From Rikenellaceae bacterium (GTDB lineage: Bacteria > Bacteroidota > Bacteroidia > Bacteroidales > Rikenellaceae), in the NCBI GenBank assembly GCA_015059785.1, contig SUZS01000028.1, forward strand, positions 1 through 36,789: a stretch of DNA of 36,789 nucleotides, written 5' to 3'. The notes beneath the pieces were generated by a model, which had not been told where the DNA came from, made no database searches, and saw nothing but the letters and a program-made list of their open reading frames with translations. Shown here piece by piece: positions 34,006 to 36,789 of the stretch. Numbering within the stretch: position 1 is the stretch's first letter; each line of letters opens with the position of its first letter. The position numbers and the translations under genes are program-made.

Positions 34006-34738
34006 ATGTGTTGTGATAGATGATGAGCCTCTGGCTCTTCGTCAGATGGAGGCATATGTGGCACGAGTGCACTTTCTTGAGATTGTCCAGAGCTTTGATA
34101 ACGCCATTGATGCGCGTGATTATCTGGCTGTAGATAGCTCTGTAGACCTTATCTTCGTAGATATCAATATGCCAGAGTTGAGTGGTGTAGATTTTGTTCG
34201 TTCGCTTGATAATCCACCAATGGTTATCTTTACTACCGCCTACTCGGAGTATGCCATTGAGGGTTTTAAGCTTGATGCTGTTGATTATCTGCTTAAACCT
34301 ATCAGTTTTGAGGCCTTTGAGCGAGCTGCAATAAAGGCGCGTTCTTTGTCAGAGCTGCGTGCACTTAGAGATAGTGCTAAGAGTGAGGATATACCAGTTG
34401 GCGAGCAGAGTGCAGAGAAGGAGTGTATCAGCATTCGCGCCGACCATAAGACCTCGCTTGTTAAATACTCTAATATCGTCTACCTTGAGAGTGCTGGCGA
34501 GTATGTGCGTCTGCACCTTGCCGATGGAGGTCAGCTTGTGACGCTCTTTAGACTGAAAAATATGGAGACAACACTTCCTGCGGACCGTTTTGTGCGTGTG
34601 CACCGCTCATTTATTGTCAATATTGAGCATATCACGGGCTATACAAAGGGGCGTGTGTTCCTCACTGGTAATGAGTATGCCCCTATAGGCGAGAATTATA
34701 AAGATAGCTTTGCTGCTATTGCTCAACGCCTTGGGTAG
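33995..34738 (+). CDS. LytTR-family response regulator
   Basis: The 247-residue protein has a receiver domain: acidic pair Asp9-Asp10, phospho-acceptor Asp56 in FVDINMPELSG, Thr80, and Lys101 in LLKPISFE. A C-terminal LytTR DNA-binding domain (about 144-247) shows YLESAGEYVRLHL and FVRVHRSFIVNIEHI. It is the partner of the LytS-type kinase, overlapping its end by 11 bp. It is cytoplasmic and probably controls envelope-related genes, but its targets cannot be told from the window. The last 23 bp overlap the 3' end of the convergent gene. Confidence 0.93.
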   Translation: MNLRCVVIDDEPLALRQMEAYVARVHFLEIVQSFDNAIDARDYLAVDSSVDLIFVDINMPELSGVDFVRSLDNPPMVIFTTAYSEYAIEGFKLDAVDYLLKPISFEAFERAAIKARSLSELRALRDSAKSEDIPVGEQSAEKECISIRADHKTSLVKYSNIVYLESAGEYVRLHLADGGQLVTLFRLKNMETTLPADRFVRVHRSFIVNIEHITGYTKGRVFLTGNEYAPIGENYKDSFAAIAQRLG

Positions 34739-35183
34739 AGTAGACCATCACTGGAAAGCTCTTTAGGAAGGTGTACTGACCCTCTTTGAACTCGGCACAG
34801 ATGTGCTTGTGACCATTTGTCAGAATTATATACCTTGCTCCAAGTACCGCGTTGTAGCGTACTGCTTGGGCAAGAGTACTCTTGTCTATGTTTACATCGG
34901 GGGCTTTGCACTCTACAAGTATCGCAGGACGAAGGTCGCTACCAATCACTACAATGTCTGCTCTTTGAGCTGTGCCGTTAATCTTTACAGAGTACTCCTG
35001 AGCTATTGAGTGCGGCAACACACCGCAGTGTGAGACAAGAAAGGCTAAAACATGGCGACGCACCTGCTCTTCGGGCGTTAGCAACAGATAACGACCACGC
35101 AGAGCATCCCAAACATAAGTCTGACCACTCTCTACCTTTGTCACCATCTCTATGGCAGGGAAATTGATTTGATGTTTTGCCAT
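34716..35183 (-). CDS. HsdR N-terminal-like nuclease-fold protein (HSDR_N_2)
   Basis: From the ATG at 35183 it is 155 residues; an in-frame TTG at 35192 is less likely. The core is the restriction-type PD-(D/E)xK signature: QEYS with Glu63, Asp76 in RADIVVIG, and Glu91-Cys-Lys93 in ILVECKAPD, so catalytic residues are present. Stand-alone proteins of this family are common in Bacteroidota and are often annotated as type I restriction enzyme R-N-terminal domain. There is no methylase or specificity gene here, so it is not a restriction system. Its role is unknown. Its promoter overlaps that of the divergent GH2-like gene, and its 3' end overlaps that of the response regulator by 23 bp. Confidence 0.85.
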   Translation of the reverse strand: MAKHQINFPAIEMVTKVESGQTYVWDALRGRYLLLTPEEQVRRHVLAFLVSHCGVLPHSIAQEYSVKINGTAQRADIVVIGSDLRPAILVECKAPDVNIDKSTLAQAVRYNAVLGARYIILTNGHKHICAEFKEGQYTFLKSFPVMVYSTQGVEQ

Positions 35184-35200
35184 TGTTGCCAATTATTTAC

Positions 35201-35219
35201 TATCTTTGTGGCAAAGATA
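35201..35219. promoter_or_regulatory. Palindromic divergent promoter pair
   Basis: TATCTTTGTGGCAAAGATA holds a plus -7 element (35201-35208) and a minus -7 element (35219-35212) as a perfect 8-bp inverted repeat around TGG. The plus side has TTTG at 35176-35179 with a 21-bp spacer; no -33 is seen for the minus side. Predicted starts are only a few bases apart, so the two polymerases must compete for the same DNA. Confidence 0.8.
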
Positions 35220-35227
35220 CTAAAATT

Positions 35228-36520
35228 ATGAAGATAATCCTATTGCTACTCGCTATATTTAGCTTTGGCGCTACTTCGGCGCAAAGCCTTGTGCTACCTT
35301 TTGATAGAACAGAGCCGTTTCGCACTGCAGTGGTCCCTTATGGTCGCGCTGCTGATGCTCTGAGTGCAGAGCCTGCTCGCTCTAACTATGTGGCAAAACT
35401 ATCTGAGTGGAGCGTTACGGAGGATGGTCGGGAGTATAGTACATCCTTTGCTGTTCCTGTCTGGTGGCTCAACCGACAGACTATTGTGCGCGTAGGTCGC
35501 TCTACCTCGGCTTATGAGGTGCTGGTTGATAACCGCGTTGTGGGCTATGCTTGTAGCGGTGCAACGCCCGTTGAGTTCAATATCACTAAGTTGGCTAAGG
35601 AGGGTCGCCATACACTCACTATACGCCAGATAGATGCCGAGCAGAATCGCGTGGCAGAGCAGTATGCTCTTAAGCCTCTTGTTGAGGATGTTATGGTCCT
35701 TTGCCAGCCAACAATCCGTATTCGCGATATTATGGTCTCTACGACACTTAATGATGCTGGTGAGGGCGTTGCTCAGTTCTCTGTGGCTGTTAAGTGCGAT
35801 GCTCTGAATGCTAAGCGTGCCCGTATAGGCTATGCCGTCCATGTTAATGATAGCACTGTTGTAGCAAAGGGGTATAGCGAAATGAGCCTTGATATGCGCC
35901 GCGAGGATACAGTCCGCTTTGTGGCGCGCATACCAAAGAATAGCCTCTGGAGCCTTGATAGTCCACATCTTGTAGCTGTTGAGCTTGAAAACCGTATTGA
36001 CAATCGCCCCGCGGAGTATGTGAGACATAGTGTAGGAGTGCGCTCTGCTGATGTTGTTGAGGGTGTGATGCAGCTCAATAATAGCCCTGTAGAGCTCAAA
36101 ATGGTAGATTATAACCCATCTAAGCCTGTTGCTGAACAGGTTACCGCTCCATATAATGGAGTCGTTGTTCCGGCCTATTATGCAACGGATAAACTGCTCT
36201 CAGAGTGCGATAGACTTGGTATAGCAGTGGTTGTCCGCGCAGCAATTAATACACTGCCATTAGCAGAGCATATCCGCCGTGGTGGTAACCCAAGCAATGA
36301 CCCGTTCTGGCTTGAGAGTTACCTTGACTTTAACCGCGCAGCTTACTATACAACACGCCACCACCCTTGCGTTCTTGGATTTGCTATTGCTCAGGGTAAG
36401 ACTACGGGCATTAATGCCTACGAGAGCTACCTGATGCTCAAAAGCCTTGAAAGCCGATTGCCAATTATCTACGAGGGTGCAGCGGGGGAGTGGTGCACTG
36501 ATAAAATTTCTATTCGCTAA
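35228..36520 (+). CDS. GH2-like secreted protein, predicted inactive
   Basis: The 430-residue protein has a signal peptide (MKIILLLLAIFSFGATSA, then QS) and the layout of a GH2 beta-galactosidase start: a sugar-binding jelly-roll region, an Ig-like domain, and a shortened TIM-barrel-like part. The acid/base signature of GH2 (RNHPSVIIWSLGNE) is present as RHHPCVLGFAIAQGK, residues 377-391, but the Glu aligns with Gly390. A Glu416 (IIYEGAAGEW) sits where the nucleophile would be, then the chain ends 14 residues later. It is shorter than active enzymes and probably cannot hydrolyse glycosides. The start at 35228 is set by its own promoter, shared with the divergent gene. It may serve as a glycan-binding protein. 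Confidence 0.75.
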   Translation: MKIILLLLAIFSFGATSAQSLVLPFDRTEPFRTAVVPYGRAADALSAEPARSNYVAKLSEWSVTEDGREYSTSFAVPVWWLNRQTIVRVGRSTSAYEVLVDNRVVGYACSGATPVEFNITKLAKEGRHTLTIRQIDAEQNRVAEQYALKPLVEDVMVLCQPTIRIRDIMVSTTLNDAGEGVAQFSVAVKCDALNAKRARIGYAVHVNDSTVVAKGYSEMSLDMRREDTVRFVARIPKNSLWSLDSPHLVAVELENRIDNRPAEYVRHSVGVRSADVVEGVMQLNNSPVELKMVDYNPSKPVAEQVTAPYNGVVVPAYYATDKLLSECDRLGIAVVVRAAINTLPLAEHIRRGGNPSNDPFWLESYLDFNRAAYYTTRHHPCVLGFAIAQGKTTGINAYESYLMLKSLESRLPIIYEGAAGEWCTDKISIR

Positions 36521-36595
36521 TTCGCTGATTAATAAGGTGTTGATAATATATGCGACTTTTTTTAGAAATTTTTTAACAATTTTTTCTTCAAAAAG

Positions 36596-36627
36596 TTTGC
36601 AGGATTAAAATTTTTGCCCTATCTTTG
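36596..36627 (+). promoter_or_regulatory. Promoter of tRNA-Lys
   Basis: TTTG (36596-36599), 20 bp, TATCTTTG (36620-36627), the best consensus match in the window; it puts the start about 35 nt before the mature tRNA. Confidence 0.85.
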
Positions 36628-36665
36628 CACTCGCAATCAGGAATTAACGCCGTTTGCAAAACGAT

Positions 36666-36738
36666 GCCTCTTTAGCTCAGTTGGTAGAGCACGACACTCT
36701 TAATGTTGGGGTCCAGGGTTCGAGCCCCTGAGGGGGTA
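36666..36738 (+). tRNA. tRNA-Lys (anticodon CUU)
   Basis: Acceptor GCCTCTT pairs with AGGGGGT (three G-U), D-arm GCTC/GAGC, anticodon stem CGACA/TGTTG with loop CTCTTAA giving anticodon CTT, T-arm CAGGG-TTCGAGC-CCCTG, and discriminator A at 36738. The genome continues with CA rather than CCA, so CCA is added after transcription. Confidence 0.95.
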
Positions 36739-36741
36739 CAG

Positions 36742-36771
36742 AAGCGAGAAACGAAAGTTTCTCGCTTTTTT
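36742..36771 (+). terminator. Intrinsic terminator after tRNA-Lys
   Basis: An 11-bp stem AAGCGAGAAAC / GTTTCTCGCTT around a GAAA loop (36742-36767) is followed by a T run to 36771. Confidence 0.9.
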
Positions 36772-36789
36772 GTTGTTGCTCAATGAGTT

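Noticed and set aside
34716..35183. Part of a type I restriction-modification system
   Set aside because: Only the HsdR N-terminal domain is present; no helicase, methylase or specificity gene is near, and stand-alone copies are normal in Bacteroidota.
36666..36789. Integration site of a mobile element at tRNA-Lys
   Set aside because: A full tRNA with its own terminator is followed by no integrase, direct repeat or atypical sequence within the window.

Overview
The window looks like chromosomal DNA from a Bacteroidales bacterium, possibly Rikenellaceae- or Alistipes-like (genus not resolvable by eye). The evidence is type V fimbrial genes of Porphyromonas/Bacteroides type, many PF-style Bacteroidota promoters (TTTG, about 20 bp, TAnnTTTG), weak ribosome binding sites, and a SecA, dCMP deaminase, PlsY and M49 peptidase typical of the order. 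There is no integrase, transposase, phage gene or CRISPR array.

Layout. (1) 1-4123, minus strand: a fimbrial operon of a DUF3575/OmpA-like outer-membrane protein, a FimB/Mfa2-type anchor and two fimbrillin-like lipoproteins, the last cut by the window edge. (2) 4182-10286, minus: secA, dCMP deaminase, a PLP aminotransferase and a predicted nucleotidyltransferase. (3) 10335-15125, minus: a six-gene operon (rpiB, GSCFA protein, degenerate alkaline-phosphatase-like protein, sufE, DUF59/SufT-like, short DUF2851), ending at a clear terminator. (4) 15147-15550, plus: a YbaN/DUF454 membrane protein whose promoter nearly touches its GTG start. (5) 15652-17077, minus: two small membrane proteins (one DUF805) behind a roughly 285-nt structured leader. 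(6) 17079-26472, minus: two paralogous membrane proteins, a J-like membrane-anchored protein, a long Hsp70, a pseudokinase-AAA+ fusion, an omega-amidase-like nitrilase, and DPP III with its own promoter. (7) 26520-29672, plus: a lipoprotein and a large secreted helical-repeat protein, overlapping. (8) 29727-30237, minus: a small unknown protein. (9) 30381-34738, plus: plsY, an acyl-CoA ligase, and a LytS/LytTR two-component pair. (10) A divergent pair (HsdR-N-like nuclease-fold protein, GH2-like protein) sharing a palindromic promoter, then tRNA-Lys(CUU) with promoter and terminator.

The most interesting system is the tight cassette at 19967-25016. A membrane-tethered J-like protein lacking HPD, an 835-residue Hsp70 with intact ATPase motifs, and a Cdc48-like AAA+ ATPase carrying a dead kinase domain are separated by only 5 and 2 bp. 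Two paralogous membrane proteins of unknown family lie directly upstream. I read it as a possible membrane-associated chaperone/unfoldase machine. This is inference from domains and gene order only.

Also notable: two families of short tandem repeats between genes (heptamers near GCYAAYR, nonamers near NTTARGGAR) beside terminators and hairpins; a phosphatase-like protein that has lost nearly all catalytic residues; a GH2-like protein without its acid/base Glu; and the structured leader before the DUF805 gene.
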